A stretch of 64,000 bases of DNA, taken from contig NZ_LPWA01000113.1 of the NCBI RefSeq assembly GCF_001510895.1, positions 16,408 through 80,407 on the forward strand. Direction: 5' to 3'. Source of the DNA: Mesorhizobium loti. Lineage in GTDB: Bacteria; Pseudomonadota; Alphaproteobacteria; Rhizobiales; Rhizobiaceae. Below are positions 8,560-18,703 of this stretch, piece after piece. The notes beneath the pieces are model-generated. The model was not told the origin of the DNA and ran no database searches. It saw only the letters and a program-made list of their open reading frames with translations. Made by a program: the position numbers and the translations under genes. Numbering within the stretch: the first letter of the stretch is position 1; each line of letters starts with the position of its first letter.

Positions 8560-10445
8560 ATGTCCATTCGCCAGCTTTCCGAAACGATGATCAACCAGAT
8601 CGCCGCCGGCGAGGTGATCGAGCGTCCGGCGAGCGTGGTGAAGGAATTGGTCGAGAACGCGCTCGACGCCGGCGCATCCCGCGTCGAGGTCGTCACGGCC
8701 GGTGGCGGGCTCTCGCTTATCCGCGTCAGCGACGACGGCTCGGGCATTGCCGAACCGGAGCTTGCGCTGGCGGTCGCCCGCCACTGCACCTCGAAGCTTT
8801 CCGACGACATCCACGACATCCGCTCGCTGGGGTTCCGTGGCGAGGCGCTGCCCTCGATCGGCTCTGTGGCGCGGCTCTCGATCCGCTCGCGCACGGCCAG
8901 CGGCGACAGTGCGGCCGAGATCGGCATCGAGGGCGGACGCGTCTCGGCGGTGAAGCCGGCGGCAGCAAATCGCGGCACCACGGTCGAGGTGCGCGACCTC
9001 TTCTTCGCCACCCCCGCAAGGCTCAAATTCATGAAGGGCGAGCGCGCCGAAAGCTCGGCGACAAGCGATGTGGTGAAGCGCATCGCCATCGCCTTTCCCG
9101 CCGTGCGCTTCACGCTCGCCGGTTCCGACCGCTCGACGCTGGAGCTCCCAGCGACCGGTGACACGCCGGACGGCCGGCTCGCTCGTGTCGCGCAGGTGAT
9201 GGGCAAGGATTTCCCCGACAATGCCATTGCCATCGACGCCATGCGTGATGGTGTGCATCTCGCCGGCCATGTCTCGATCCCGTCCTACACGCGCGCCAAC
9301 GCGCTGCAGCAATATGCCTATGTCAACGGCCGGCCGGTGCGCGACAAGCTGATTGCCGGAGCGATCCGCGGCGCCTTCGCCGACGTGCTGCCGCGCGACC
9401 GCCACGCGGTGACCGTGCTTTTCCTGTCGCTCGATCCGGCGACCGTCGACGTCAACGTCCACCCGGCCAAGGCCGATGTACGCTTCCGCGATCCGGGCCT
9501 GGTGCGCGGGCTGATCGTCGGCGCCATCCGCGAGGCGCTGGCCGGCGCCGGCATCCGCGCGGCGACCTCAGGAGCGGCCGGCATGATGGCGGCGTTCCGG
9601 CCGGGCGCAGCGCCCTACGCGCATCCCGGGCCGGCCAACGGACACCGCAGCTACGACGCGGCCTACCACGCCTCCGGCTTCAGCGGCTTCGATCATGGTT
9701 CGAATTTGGCGCGCTCGCCGCAGCGGCCGCTCGATATGGACTATGGCGAAGCGCGGTCAACACGAAACGGGTTCGCCGAGAACGACCAGGCGGCCTTCGA
9801 CACCGGACCTCTTGCCAGCGCCGACGCCGCGCGGGCATGGCCGAACCGGCTGAGGCGCTGCTCGGCATGGCGCTGGGCGCGGCGCGGGCGCAGGTGCACG
9901 AGAACTATATCGTCGCCCAGACCAGGGATTCGCTCATCATCGTCGACCAGCATGCCGCGCATGAGCGGCTGGTCTACGAGGCTTTGAAGAACGCGCTGCA
10001 TTCGCGCGCGGTACCTTCGCAGATGCTGCTTTTGCCGGAGATCGTCGACCTGCCGGAAGAGGACGCCGAGCGGCTGGCGATGCATTCGCAGACGCTGGCC
10101 AAGTTCGGACTTGGCCTGGAACGCTTCGGCCCTGGGGCGGTGGCGGTGCGCGAGACGCCGTCGATGCTCGGCGAAACCAATGTGCAGCAGCTGGTGCGCG
10201 ACCTTGCCGACGAGATCGCCGACAACGACACGGTCGAGACGCTGAAGGAGCGGCTGGACAAGATCGCCGCCACCATGGCCTGCCATGGCTCGGTGCGCTC
10301 CGGCCGCTTGCTCAAGGCCGAGGAGATGAACGCGCTGCTGCGCCAGATGGAGGCGACGCCCGGATCCGGCACCTGCAACCACGGCCGCCCGACCTATATC
10401 GAGCTCAAGCTTGCCGATATCGAACGGCTGTTCGGGCGGCGGTGA
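8560..10445 (+). CDS. mutL: DNA mismatch repair protein MutL (frameshifted)
   Basis: MutL links mismatch recognition by MutS to strand incision. The N-terminal GHKL ATPase is plain: MINQIAAGEVIERP, ENALDAGAS and DDGSGI, followed by GFRGEALPSI. The C-terminal dimerisation domain carries DQHAAHERLVYE, which fits the DQHA(X)2E(X)4E metal-binding motif of MutL proteins with endonuclease activity, as expected in organisms lacking MutH. The frame breaks near 9830 in the variable linker. One added base joins the halves into a 628-residue protein of normal size. I see no good ribosome-binding site before ATG 8560. The break is more likely a sequence error than a mutator allele, given how many like it occur in this window. 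Confidence 0.93.
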
Positions 10446-10490
10446 GCGTCCCCTGGCTCGTTGCGCAACAGCAGGGTTGGCGGCTGAATA

Positions 10491-11248
10491 TCATTTCTTC
10501 AGATGGTATTTTTTTGTCTTCGGGTTGAGGACATAGTCGTTCGCGCCTGCGAATTTGCCACCTCCAAAATCTACTGAAATGATGTCCTTGCCTCCCTCCA
10601 CCCATTTTGCACGTTCATATAAATGGGCGTCGTCGACATACCGGCGTTGCAGTCCGGATCGTCGAAGCCGATCTCCTGAACGACCTTCTTTTTCTTCTTG
10701 TTGATCACCTGCATTTTCGTCATGCAGATACCGGCGTCGGATTTGGTGTAGACGCCGGCAAACCGGTCGGTGGCAGTCTCGGCCCAGAAGGGAATCTCGG
10801 CGGTTCCCACAATCTTTCCCTCGCCAGTATCGTCGAGGCTTGCGACCTTCTTGAGCATGACGGGAAATTTGTCCGCGCCCTTGCTCCAGTTTCCCGTCGC
10901 GCTGCTTTCATTGACCTCGAGAGAGAATGGGCATCCGGCGGTGTCGACTGGAGTCTTCGACCCCATCACCAACACGCGTTGAAACTCCTTGTCGTCTGCA
11001 ATCTCGCAAAGCGTGAGCATAGCGCCATCGGCCTTGCCGTAGATCGCGATGGGGCTCTGCTTCGCGTCGTGGAAATAACTCCCCTTGACTGTAATGCCGC
11101 TGCCGAAGCTGTCATATCGCTGCAGCGACAGATGGACCGGATTTGCCCCGATGGACCCTTCGTAGTTTTCCACCTGGTACCAGCCCGCGAATGCCTTTTG
11201 GCTTAGCAGCAGCAAACAGCCAACCGCGGCGATCAACCCTTTTCGCAT
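10491..11248 (-). CDS. Secreted hypothetical protein (frameshifted near C-terminus)
   Basis: ATG 11248 has GGAGGGG six bases upstream and begins a signal peptide (MRKGLIAAVGCLLLLSQKAFAG). The mature domain is rich in beta-strand patterns with four cysteines. The uncorrected frame stops at 10571 after an implausible tail. A one-base addition near 10620 instead continues through ERAKWVEGGKDIISVDFGGG to a stop at 10491 after YVLNPKTKKYHLKK, a much more protein-like end, giving 252 residues. I do not recognise the family. It is probably periplasmic. Confidence 0.65.
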
Positions 11249-11366
11249 CCCGATCCCCTCCATCAAGGCGGATCAGGATAGCTTGCCTCATGCGCGCATC
11301 AAGAGCCGACGACCGACGAGGTGCAACTTATCAATTCGAATCGGGAAACAGTCGCAAACCTCTGAT

Positions 11367-12260
11367 TTACCGCTTCAAATTCACGACGATCACACCACCC
11401 AACGCCAGCGCGCCGCCGAGAATGCCGAGCAGCGTCGGAACTTCGCCCAGCCAGAAGAAACCGATCAGGGCGGAGGTCGGCGAGACCAGATAGAGGAAGT
11501 TCGAGGCGCGGGCAGCGGGCAGACGCGACAGCGCGGTCGCCCAGGCGGCGTAGGCGATCAGGCTGGGCACGATGCCGAGATAGCTGACGGCGCCGAGACC
11601 GGCAGTGTCGGCGACTGCTGCCTGCTTGAACGCTTCCGGCAGGAAGGGCGACAGGCAGAGCGCGCCGAGCACCATGTTGGACGCGGCAATGGTCAGCGGA
11701 TGATGGCGGGCAAAGAGCGGTTTCTGGACGATGGTGTTGACGGCCGAGCACAGCGCGGAGCCCAGCACCAGCAGCGCGCCGGCGTTGAAATGCAGGCCGT
11801 GCCCGTCGGCCACCGCGATGATGCCGATGCCGGTGAAAGAGATCACCGTGCCTAGCCAGGCCAGACGCGAGAAGCGCTCGCCGAGCAGCGCCATGGCCAT
11901 GATTGCCGTGAAGATCGGGCTGACATTGATGATGAAGCCGGCGGCGCCCGCCGAGACGGTCAACTCGCCGAAATTGAGCATAGCCGTATAGAGCGCGACG
12001 AAGATCGCGCCGCCGAAGCCAAAGCGCCACAATTCGTCGATCCTGGGCAGCGCCGGGCGCTTGACGGCAAGAAAGATCGCCGCCGGGACAGCCGCGATGG
12101 CAAAGCGCAGCGCGCCTAGCTCCAGCGGCTGGAAGGCGGCAAGGCCAGCGCGGATCGCTGGGAAAGCCGACGCCCAACCGGCCACCGTCAGCGCCACCGC
12201 GATGGCCGCCGTGGTGTCCATGCGCTGTGTCTCATTCAACGTGCCGGTGTAAGCGTTCAT
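11367..12260 (-). CDS. EamA/DMT-superfamily transporter
   Basis: The product has about ten predicted transmembrane helices arranged as two EamA repeats, with the usual GALRFAIAAVPAAIFLAVKRP in the first half and SALIGFFWLGEVPTLLGILGG in the second. Members export amino acids or small metabolites. The start at 12260 (MNAYTGTLN) is preferred, but an in-frame ATG at 12305 is possible. The divergent LysR gene begins less than 100 bases away and is the likely regulator. The length of about 297 residues is normal for the family. Confidence 0.88.
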   Translation of the reverse strand: MNAYTGTLNETQRMDTTAAIAVALTVAGWASAFPAIRAGLAAFQPLELGALRFAIAAVPAAIFLAVKRPALPRIDELWRFGFGGAIFVALYTAMLNFGELTVSAGAAGFIINVSPIFTAIMAMALLGERFSRLAWLGTVISFTGIGIIAVADGHGLHFNAGALLVLGSALCSAVNTIVQKPLFARHHPLTIAASNMVLGALCLSPFLPEAFKQAAVADTAGLGAVSYLGIVPSLIAYAAWATALSRLPAARASNFLYLVSPTSALIGFFWLGEVPTLLGILGGALALGGVIVVNLKR

Positions 12261-12344
12261 TGCCGAATCCCCGTCTTTCAATGCCATGAAGATAGAAAAC
12301 GCCATTGCCGGCCGATTGACAAACGAGCATTTCGAGGGTCAGCT

Positions 12345-13277
12345 GTGAGCATGGATCACAGCTCGGAACAAATACTGCCGCTGGAGACCTTGCGCGCCTT
12401 CGATGCGGCGGCGCGCACCGGGAGCTTTTCCGCGGCAGCCGAAAAGCTCAACCTCACGCATGGCGCGGTAAGCCGCCAGATCGCCAAGCTGGAGGACTGG
12501 CTGGGGCTCAAGGTGTTCGAGCGCAACGCACGCGGCGTGACGCTGACCAATGAGGGCAACCGGCTGCATCTGAGGACCACCGAGGCCTTCGCGCTGATCT
12601 CGATCAATTCCGACCGCTGGGTCGAGCCGCGCGGCACCGCCGTGGTGCGGCTGGCCTCGATTCCCTCGGTGAGCGGGCTGTGGCTGATGCCGCGGATGGC
12701 GGAACTGGAAAACAACCCGACCCGGCTGCGCATCGTGCTCGATGTCGACAACCGCCAGGCCGACCTTGCCGACGAGGGCATCGACCTTTCGGTGCGCTGC
12801 GGGCGCGGCCGCATTCCGGGCCGCGTCTCGGTGCAGCTTTTCGAGGAACATATCTTCCCGATCGCATCGCCGGAGCTGGCGAAGGAGATCGGGCACGGCG
12901 ACCCTGGCCGGTTGCTCAAATTCCCACTGATCAACGATTCCGACGCGTCCGGCTGGCGCGCCTGGTTCGCGGCGCAGGATATCGACTACCGCCCGCGCCC
13001 GCAGGACCGGCGCTTCGAGGACTACAATCTGGTGCTCGACGCGGCGGCGCACGGTCTCGGCGTCGCGCTGGCGCGGCCGCCACTGACGCAGGATCAGCTG
13101 AAGTCGGGCCGCATCGTCGCCGTCGACGAGCGCATCGCCCTCAATCCGGTGTCCTATTGGCTCGACCGGCCGGTCGGGCGGCCGCGCGCGGCCGCGGCCG
13201 ATCTTGCCAGGCGCGTCGCCGAACAGGCCGGGCTGGCGCCGGAAAAGCTGGAAACCTTCCTGCAGGACGACGGCTAG
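12345..13277 (+). CDS. LysR-family transcriptional regulator (GcvA-like)
   Basis: The product is 310 residues, starting at GTG 12345 or ATG 12351. The DNA-binding helix-turn-helix reads TGSFSAAAEKLNLTHGAVSRQIAKLEDWLG, and the effector domain has LSVRCGRGRIPG. It is divergent from the EamA transporter, so regulation of that exporter is the simplest reading. A rhizobial-type repeat element begins right at its stop codon and may provide the transcript end. Confidence 0.9.
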   Translation: MSMDHSSEQILPLETLRAFDAAARTGSFSAAAEKLNLTHGAVSRQIAKLEDWLGLKVFERNARGVTLTNEGNRLHLRTTEAFALISINSDRWVEPRGTAVVRLASIPSVSGLWLMPRMAELENNPTRLRIVLDVDNRQADLADEGIDLSVRCGRGRIPGRVSVQLFEEHIFPIASPELAKEIGHGDPGRLLKFPLINDSDASGWRAWFAAQDIDYRPRPQDRRFEDYNLVLDAAAHGLGVALARPPLTQDQLKSGRIVAVDERIALNPVSYWLDRPVGRPRAAAADLARRVAEQAGLAPEKLETFLQDDG

Positions 13278-13418
13278 GATCTGTTGATATTCGGGTGAGG
13301 CCGGCTTGCAAACGGCGGCTTCCTGCGCTTCCGGTGCCCACGTACCTAAAGTACGCTCCGCTCCGGTTCTCGGAAGCCACCATTTTCGGCTCTGCCTAAC
13401 CCGAATCTAAACAGATCC
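13277..13418. repeat. RIME-like intergenic mosaic element
   Basis: Imperfect 20-bp inverted termini (GGATCTGTTGATATTCGGGT and ACCCGAATCTAAACAGATCC) enclose a 100-base interior that itself holds the palindrome CGTACCTAAAGTACG. The size, the two-palindrome layout and the position between convergent genes match the Rhizobium-specific intergenic mosaic elements known in Rhizobiaceae. The family assignment is from memory of that layout, not from an alignment. Confidence 0.65.
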
Positions 13419-13433
13419 GGGACCTCGCCGAAA

Positions 13434-14042
13434 TCAGCGAAGCAGCAACAGCACGATCGTGGTGGTCGCGGCCGAGACGATGGCCGTCACGATCGATATC
13501 GTCCACAGCGACACCTGGCCGGGTTGAGATCGCGGAGCGTGGCCCGCAGGGCGGATGGCCGCGCCACGTGCTTGCCGCGCATTGGCGTTAGCCGCAACCA
13601 GCACCGCGGAAGCGTTCGCGGGCGAGAAGGAAGACGGCGGCGGCATGACCCCGGCCGCGTTGTCGGCAGCTGCCGGCTGCGCCTGGGTCACCATTCGCGA
13701 AGGCTGATAGGTATCAGTTCCCTGCTTGCCTGGCGGAGACCTTGTCGAGGCGTCATCAGTGCCGGCATCAGGCTCCATGACGGCTCTGTAGGCGCTCTCG
13801 ATCTCGGCCGATGACTGGCGCTGGGACGGTTGGGCAGCCGGCTGCGGCAACGAGCCGTTCAGCGCCTGCGCGGCGACCTGTGCGGAGGGTACGACGGCCG
13901 GCGCCGGCGGCTGGACCAGCGCCTTGACCAACGCGGCGGTCGCCGGATCGGCCTTGGCCGAAGGCACCGGTTGCGGGGTGAGCGCCTCTTTCAAGAGCGA
14001 CGTCATGCTGGCATTGGCGATGTCCATGGCGTTTCCTGACAA
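13434..14042 (-). CDS. Pro/Ala-rich protein with a C-terminal membrane anchor
   Basis: The 202-residue product has no N-terminal signal. It is mostly low-complexity sequence rich in Ala, Pro, Gln and Ser (residues ~15-165) and ends with one hydrophobic helix (LWTISIVTAIVSAATTTIVLLLLR). This is the layout of a tail-anchored or C-terminally anchored cytoplasmic protein. I do not recognise a family. Codon use matches its neighbours, so it is probably a real but fast-evolving gene. Confidence 0.6.
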   Translation of the reverse strand: MSGNAMDIANASMTSLLKEALTPQPVPSAKADPATAALVKALVQPPAPAVVPSAQVAAQALNGSLPQPAAQPSQRQSSAEIESAYRAVMEPDAGTDDASTRSPPGKQGTDTYQPSRMVTQAQPAAADNAAGVMPPPSSFSPANASAVLVAANANARQARGAAIRPAGHAPRSQPGQVSLWTISIVTAIVSAATTTIVLLLLR

Positions 14043-14141
14043 CCATTGTGCGGATCGGCAATATTACATGAGCATTGCGCCAAGCTTGACCTTGCCCGCG
14101 ATTTGTGGCGATTGAACCCACATGAACCCAAGCGTCATTTC

Positions 14142-14375
14142 ATGATGAACCGTTTTGAAGGCCCCGGCGGCAAGGAAGCGCGCATCCGCTATCTCGACGG
14201 CGACTTCCAGGTGACGAGCCCCGGCGCGTTCGTGCGCTGCGCGGTGACCGGCGAGAGCATTCCGCTCGACGAACTCAAATATTGGAGTGTCGCCAGGCAG
14301 GAGCCTTACGTGAACGCGATCGCGTCACTGCGCCGCGAGATCGAGATGCATCCGGAGCTGCGCAGCCGGCGGTAG
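14142..14375 (+). CDS. DUF2093 protein
   Basis: This small protein (76-77 residues, start at ATG 14142 or 14145) has the sequence pattern of DUF2093, a family found across alphaproteobacteria next to lpxK. Features are the early EARIRYLDGDFQVTSPGAFVRCAVTG and the LDELKYWSVARQEPYV segment. The CAVTGESIPLDELKYW region resembles a small one-cysteine knuckle. The function is unknown. It is convergent with lpxK, only seven bases apart. Confidence 0.85.
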   Translation: MMNRFEGPGGKEARIRYLDGDFQVTSPGAFVRCAVTGESIPLDELKYWSVARQEPYVNAIASLRREIEMHPELRSRR

Positions 14376-14382
14376 TCGCACG

Positions 14383-15411
14383 CTAGCCCCGCATCTTGCG
14401 CAACCGCCACGCATCCAGCGTCTCGCCGATGATGCGTTCCGGCACGTGGTCGAGCTCGAACACAGCCTCGATCTCGAGCACGTGGAGCTGTTCGAGGAAG
14501 CCGGCTGGCGCCGTGCCATGGCGAAGCCGCGCGGCGTCCTTGGCGGTGGTGACGAGACGCAGCCCCTCGCGTTTGGCAAGCGCGGCAAGATCGGCGAGCT
14601 CGTCCGCGGCGTAGAAATGATGGTCAGGGAAGGCGCGCGACAACGCGACCTCGCCGCCGGCGCCGCGCACCGTGTCGAAGAATTTTTCCGGATGGCCGAT
14701 GCCGGCGAAGGCAAGGAAGCGACCACCGGCAAAGCGCGCGGGGTTCGCCGGCTCGACATGCGCCAAAAAGATCGGCCGGCCGGCGCGCGCCGCCTGGCGC
14801 ACCACCGTATCGGCGGCGCTCCCCTCGCCCATCTTCAGCAGCCCGCTGGTGAAGACCAGCTGGTCGACGACCTTGGCCCTAAGCGGCCCGCCCGGAATGA
14901 CGCGGCCGTTGCCGATACCGAACCGCGCATCGACCACGACCAGCGCATAGTCGATATGGATGCGCGCCGACTGAAAACCGTCGTCCATGATGAGGAAGTC
15001 GCAGCCATGCTCTTCCATCAGCAGTTTCGCGCCGGCAGCGCGGTTCGCCGTCACGGCCACCGGCGCGTGCTCGGCCAGAAGCAGCGGCTCGTCGCCGACA
15101 TGCTTGGCGGCGTCATGACGCGCGTCGACGACATGCGGCTTGGCGAAGGATCCGCCATGGCCGCGCGACAGGAAGCCCGGGTTAAGCTGCATGCGCCTTG
15201 CCTGTTTCGCCAGCGCGATGGCGACCGGCGTCTTGCCGCTGCCGCCGACGGTGAAGTTGCCGACGCAGAGCACAGGCGCTGCGACCTTCTCGCGTGGCGC
15301 GTGCCGCATGCGGCGGCCCGCCACCAGTCCGTAGGCCGCCGATAGCGGCGACAGCGCCAGCACACGCCAGTCCGGCTTTTCCCACCAGAAGGGCGGCGCT
15401 TCGCTGGTCAT
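14383..15411 (-). CDS. lpxK: Tetraacyldisaccharide 4'-kinase
   Basis: LpxK phosphorylates the 4' position of the lipid A disaccharide precursor at the inner membrane. The 342-residue protein has the N-terminal membrane-associated start (PPFWWEKPDW), the Walker A loop VGGSGKTPVAIAL and the downstream MDDGFQS motif (DDGFQ) that contains the catalytic-site aspartate. ATG 15411 (MTSEAPPF) is the likelier start; an ATG 18 bases earlier is possible. It follows waaA by about 75 bases on the same strand, within a lipid A/Kdo gene group. Confidence 0.95.
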   Translation of the reverse strand: MTSEAPPFWWEKPDWRVLALSPLSAAYGLVAGRRMRHAPREKVAAPVLCVGNFTVGGSGKTPVAIALAKQARRMQLNPGFLSRGHGGSFAKPHVVDARHDAAKHVGDEPLLLAEHAPVAVTANRAAGAKLLMEEHGCDFLIMDDGFQSARIHIDYALVVVDARFGIGNGRVIPGGPLRAKVVDQLVFTSGLLKMGEGSAADTVVRQAARAGRPIFLAHVEPANPARFAGGRFLAFAGIGHPEKFFDTVRGAGGEVALSRAFPDHHFYAADELADLAALAKREGLRLVTTAKDAARLRHGTAPAGFLEQLHVLEIEAVFELDHVPERIIGETLDAWRLRKMRG

Positions 15412-15485
15412 GGCGCCGGTTCCACGCATTTTGAGGTTGCGCCTGATCCTTTGCCAAAATCGTTGCCGATTTTTGGGGCCATGCG

Positions 15486-16801
15486 CTAACGCCCGTTGGC
15501 GCCTTTCAGGCGCGCCTTGACGACCAGCGGCTGGATGTAGGGCTCCAGCGATTTCAGCGTGCGGGCGAGCGCGCCGCGCATCTCGTCGACGGTGGCGGCG
15601 CCCGCCGCCATCATTTCGTGGCGCGCCGCCTCGTTGGTCAAAAGGAAATTGACGGCGCCGGCCAGCATGTCGCGGTCGCGCACCAGCTTGGCGCCGCCGC
15701 GGTCGAGCAGGCGCTGATAGGCCTCGCGGAAATTCTGCACGTTGCGGCCGGCAAGCACGGCCGTGTCGAGCATCGCCGGCTCCAGCGGGTTCTGGCCGCC
15801 TTGCGAGGTCAGCGAGCGGCCGACGAAGGCGATCTCGGTCAGCCTGAGATACAGCCCCATCTCGCCGATCGTGTCGCCGAGCAGGATATCGGTGTCGGGC
15901 GTGATGCGATCACCCTTGCTGCGGCGCGCGACCTTCAGCCCCATACCGGATATCTGCGCGGCAAGCGCGTCCGCGCGGTCGGGATGCCGCGGTACGACGA
16001 TGGTCAGCAGGCCGTGATGGCGCTTGTGCAAGGTGGCATGGACTTCCGCCGCGACGACCTCCTCGCCATCATGGGTCGAGGTCGCCGCCCAGGTCGGGCG
16101 GTTGCCGATCTGGCGTTGCAGTGTCGCCAGCGCACGCTCGTCGACCGGCGGCGGATTGGTGTCCACCTTGAGATTGCCTGAGACGGTGACCGGCCGGGCC
16201 CCGAGGGCGCGGAAGCGCTCGCCGTCGACATCCGATTGGGCGACGACATGGGCGAGGTTCTCGAACAGCGCCTCTGCGACGCTGGCGCGCTTCTTCCATG
16301 ACCGGAAGGAGCGGTCCGACAGCCGTCCGTTGACCAGGACCTGCGGCACGTTGCGCGCGCCAAGCTCCAGGATGGTCATCGGCCAGATCTCGGATTCGGC
16401 GATGATGGCTAATTCCGGCCGCCAGTGATCGAGGAAGCGGCTGACCGCGGGCTTGAGGTCGAGCGGCACGTATTGGTGGATAATGCGGCTCCCCAAGCGC
16501 TCGTCGGCGACCTTCGCCGAGGTCACGGTGCCGGTCGTCAGCACGACGTTGACGCCATAGTCGAGGATGCATTCGACCAGCGGCACGACGGCGATCGTCT
16601 CGCCGACGCTCGCGGCATGGATCCAGATCACCGGCCCTTCCGGACGCGGCGGCCGGCGACGCCGTAGCGCTCGCGGCGGCGAACGCGGTCTTCCTTGCCG
16701 CGCGAGGCGCGCCAGGCAACATAGGGTCCGATCAGCGGATAGGCGGCGGCCCCCGCATAGCGGTAGGCCCTCAGGGCCGCGCGCGCCCAGCGCTCGCTCA
16801 T
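15486..16801 (-). CDS. waaA: 3-deoxy-D-manno-octulosonic acid (Kdo) transferase (frameshifted)
   Basis: WaaA (KdtA) attaches Kdo to lipid IVA. The main frame has WIHAASVGE with the family's catalytic glutamate, AIIAESEIWP and GGQNPLEPA. The N-terminus is in another frame: ATG 16801 opens MSERWARAALRAYRYAGAAA and continues to about 16648. There a single missing C (CCGCG where CCCGCG is expected) breaks the frame. Adding it gives GVAGRPRPEGPVIWIHAASVG and a 438-residue protein of normal length. The corrected start overlaps the stop of the upstream acyltransferase as ATGA, good support for the reconstruction. Confidence 0.93.
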
Positions 16802-17583
16802 TTGTCGCCGTCCACGAGGCGATAGGCCTCGGCCGTCGCAGCGTTTAGCGAGGCGGTGAGTTCCTGGCGCTTGCGCTCCATCTCGGCGTCGTCGGCATCG
16901 GCCGGCACGAAGACGGGCGTTCCGACGATGACCGCGGAGCGGCCGAACGGCAGGTTGATGGTCGTCTTGTCCCAGCTCTTTTCCAGCACCTTGCGGCGGC
17001 TGGTGGCGATCGCCGAAGGCAGGATCGGCCGGCCGGACAGCCTGGCCAAAAGCACGATCCCCAGCCCGGCGTCGCGCGGCGTGCCATGCGGAATGTCGGC
17101 GATCATGGCGACATTCTTGCCAGCCACGAGAGATTTCTTAAGCGCGATCAAGGCTTTGGCGCCACCTTTGTCGAGATGCCTCGAACTGTCGCGGCCGCCG
17201 GAGCCGCGCACCGCCTCGATGCCGAATTTCTCGATCATCAGCGCGTTGAGCTCGGCGTCCGCGCTGCGCGAGACCATGGCGACCAGCGGCCGGCCCTTGG
17301 GATAGTAGGCGGGCGTCAGGAGGTGCTGGCCGTGCCACAGCGCGATGATGCCGGGTTCGAGATGCGCATAGGCGCCGCCGGCAACCTGCGTCGAGCCCTT
17401 GACCAGCGGGCTGGTGATGCGAATCAGGCGCACGAACCAGGCGAACAGGCTGGCGATGAAACTCTTGACGAATCGCGACTGGGCGAGCGGCTCGCGGATG
17501 CGGCGCCACAGCGTGCGCGTCCCGCCCCGCCTGGCGGCGCGCCCTGTCGCCCCTTTCACCGCTTCATGCTCCATCGATGTCAA
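16798..17583 (-). CDS. Lysophospholipid acyltransferase-family protein (DUF374)
   Basis: The 261-residue protein belongs to the DUF374 branch of glycerolipid/lipid A acyltransferases. It has the ALWHGQHLLTPAY segment, in which the His likely corresponds to the family's catalytic histidine, plus MVSRSADAELN and the substrate loop IPHGTPRDAG. A short N-terminal amphipathic region may anchor it to the inner membrane. It overlaps the DUF4170 gene upstream and waaA downstream by four bases each (ATGA), so the three genes are translationally coupled. Its acyl substrate in rhizobia is not settled. Confidence 0.88.
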   Translation of the reverse strand: MTSMEHEAVKGATGRAARRGGTRTLWRRIREPLAQSRFVKSFIASLFAWFVRLIRITSPLVKGSTQVAGGAYAHLEPGIIALWHGQHLLTPAYYPKGRPLVAMVSRSADAELNALMIEKFGIEAVRGSGGRDSSRHLDKGGAKALIALKKSLVAGKNVAMIADIPHGTPRDAGLGIVLLARLSGRPILPSAIATSRRKVLEKSWDKTTINLPFGRSAVIVGTPVFVPADADDAEMERKRQELTASLNAATAEAYRLVDGDK

Positions 17584-17825
17584 CCGGCTGCCTTTGTTTC
17601 CGGGTCGAGCAACCGGTGCAGGTGAACGACGAAATAACGCATATGGGCATTATCGACGCTGGCCTGCGCCTTTGCCTTCCAGGCGGCGTGCGCTGATTGA
17701 TAGTCGGGGTAGATACCGACGATGTCGAGCGCATCCAGGTCGCGGAACTCGGTTCCACCCAGCTTTTTCAGCTCGCCGCCGAACACCAGGTGCAAAAGCT
17801 GTTTCTTTCCGTCTTCCACGGCCAT
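17580..17825 (-). CDS. DUF4170 protein
   Basis: The 81-residue cytoplasmic protein from ATG 17825 has the DUF4170 pattern: KKQLLHLVFGGEL, DIVGIYPDYQSAHAAWKAKA and a C-terminal MRYFVVHLHRLLDPE. In alphaproteobacteria this family sits in front of the DUF374 acyltransferase and waaA, as here. The stop codon overlaps the next start by four bases. The function is unknown, but the conserved position points to the lipid A/Kdo pathway. Confidence 0.85.
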   Translation of the reverse strand: MAVEDGKKQLLHLVFGGELKKLGGTEFRDLDALDIVGIYPDYQSAHAAWKAKAQASVDNAHMRYFVVHLHRLLDPETKAAG

Positions 17826-17900
17826 GCCGATCCTTCGCAGATTCATGAATTTTGTGAAACGTTTAGACCAAAGCAGTCGATTTTGGAACTGTGGGCCGGC

Positions 17901-18703
17901 TCACCCTTCGTCAGCTCCCGCGATGACACCGGCAAGGACGTCGAGCAGCTCGCCGCTGCCGGCGGCGAGCGCGCCGTGATTGATCACCTCGCCGGCATAG
18001 CGCGGAGGCTGTCCGCCGCGGTCGAGCAAGGCGCCGCCCGCTTCTTTCAAGATGAGGTCAGCGGCAGCGATGTCCCAATCATGCGCGTTGGGCTTGACGA
18101 AGGTCGCGTCGATCTTGCCGTTGGCGATCATCGCCAGCCGGTAGGCGAGCGAGGGAATATAGGCGATGCGGCGCAGCCGGCCCTGCCAGGCTTCCGGCAT
18201 GCGGTCGACCAGCGGCTTCGGCCCGCCGATATCGACAGTGTCGCCGAGCGGCCGCACATGGATGCGCTTGCCGTTGAGGAAAGCGCCCTCGCCCGGCAGC
18301 GCCCAGTAGGTCTCATGCTTTGCCGGGCATTCGAGCACGCCGGCCAGCGAGCGGCCGTCCTCGACCACGGCGACGCTGACGCACCAGGAATGCAGCCCGT
18401 CGAGAAAGCCTCGCGTGCCGTCGATCGGATCGACGACGAAGGTGCGGCGGGCCGAGAGCCTGGCATGATCGTCGGCGGTCTCCTCCGACAGCCAGCCGTA
18501 ATCCGGCCGCGCTTGAGCAAAGTCTCGCGCAGATAGGCGTCGGCGGCATGATCGGCCTCGCTGACCGGCGAGGTGCCGCCTTTCATCCACACCTGCGGGT
18601 TGTTGCCGAAATAGCGCATGGCGATGGCGCCGGCCTCACGGGCGGCGTCGCGCAGCAAAGCGAGGTCCTCGCGTGCCCCGGCTGAGATGACCGCGTCAGG
18701 CAC
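17901..18703 (-). CDS. 3'(2'),5'-bisphosphate nucleotidase / inositol monophosphatase family (frameshifted)
   Basis: This magnesium-dependent phosphatase of the FIG/IMPase superfamily most resembles CysQ, which removes the 3' phosphate from PAP. Metal-site motifs are visible: SPVSEADHAAD, WLSEETADD, VDPIDGTRGF and AHDWDIAAADLIL. The frame is lost near 18511. One added G (AAGG in place of AAG) restores LRETLLKARPDYGWLSEE and a protein of about 267 residues. The start is GTG 18703 or TTG 18709, overlapping the end of pmbA. Downstream lies the DUF4170-acyltransferase-waaA-lpxK group on the same strand. Confidence 0.88.

Noticed and set aside
9826..9840. Natural mutL knockout producing a mutator strain that caused the other frameshifts
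   Set aside because: A mutator would give insertions as well as deletions and would not spare a viable waaA. All breaks here are one-base losses, which fits under-called bases.
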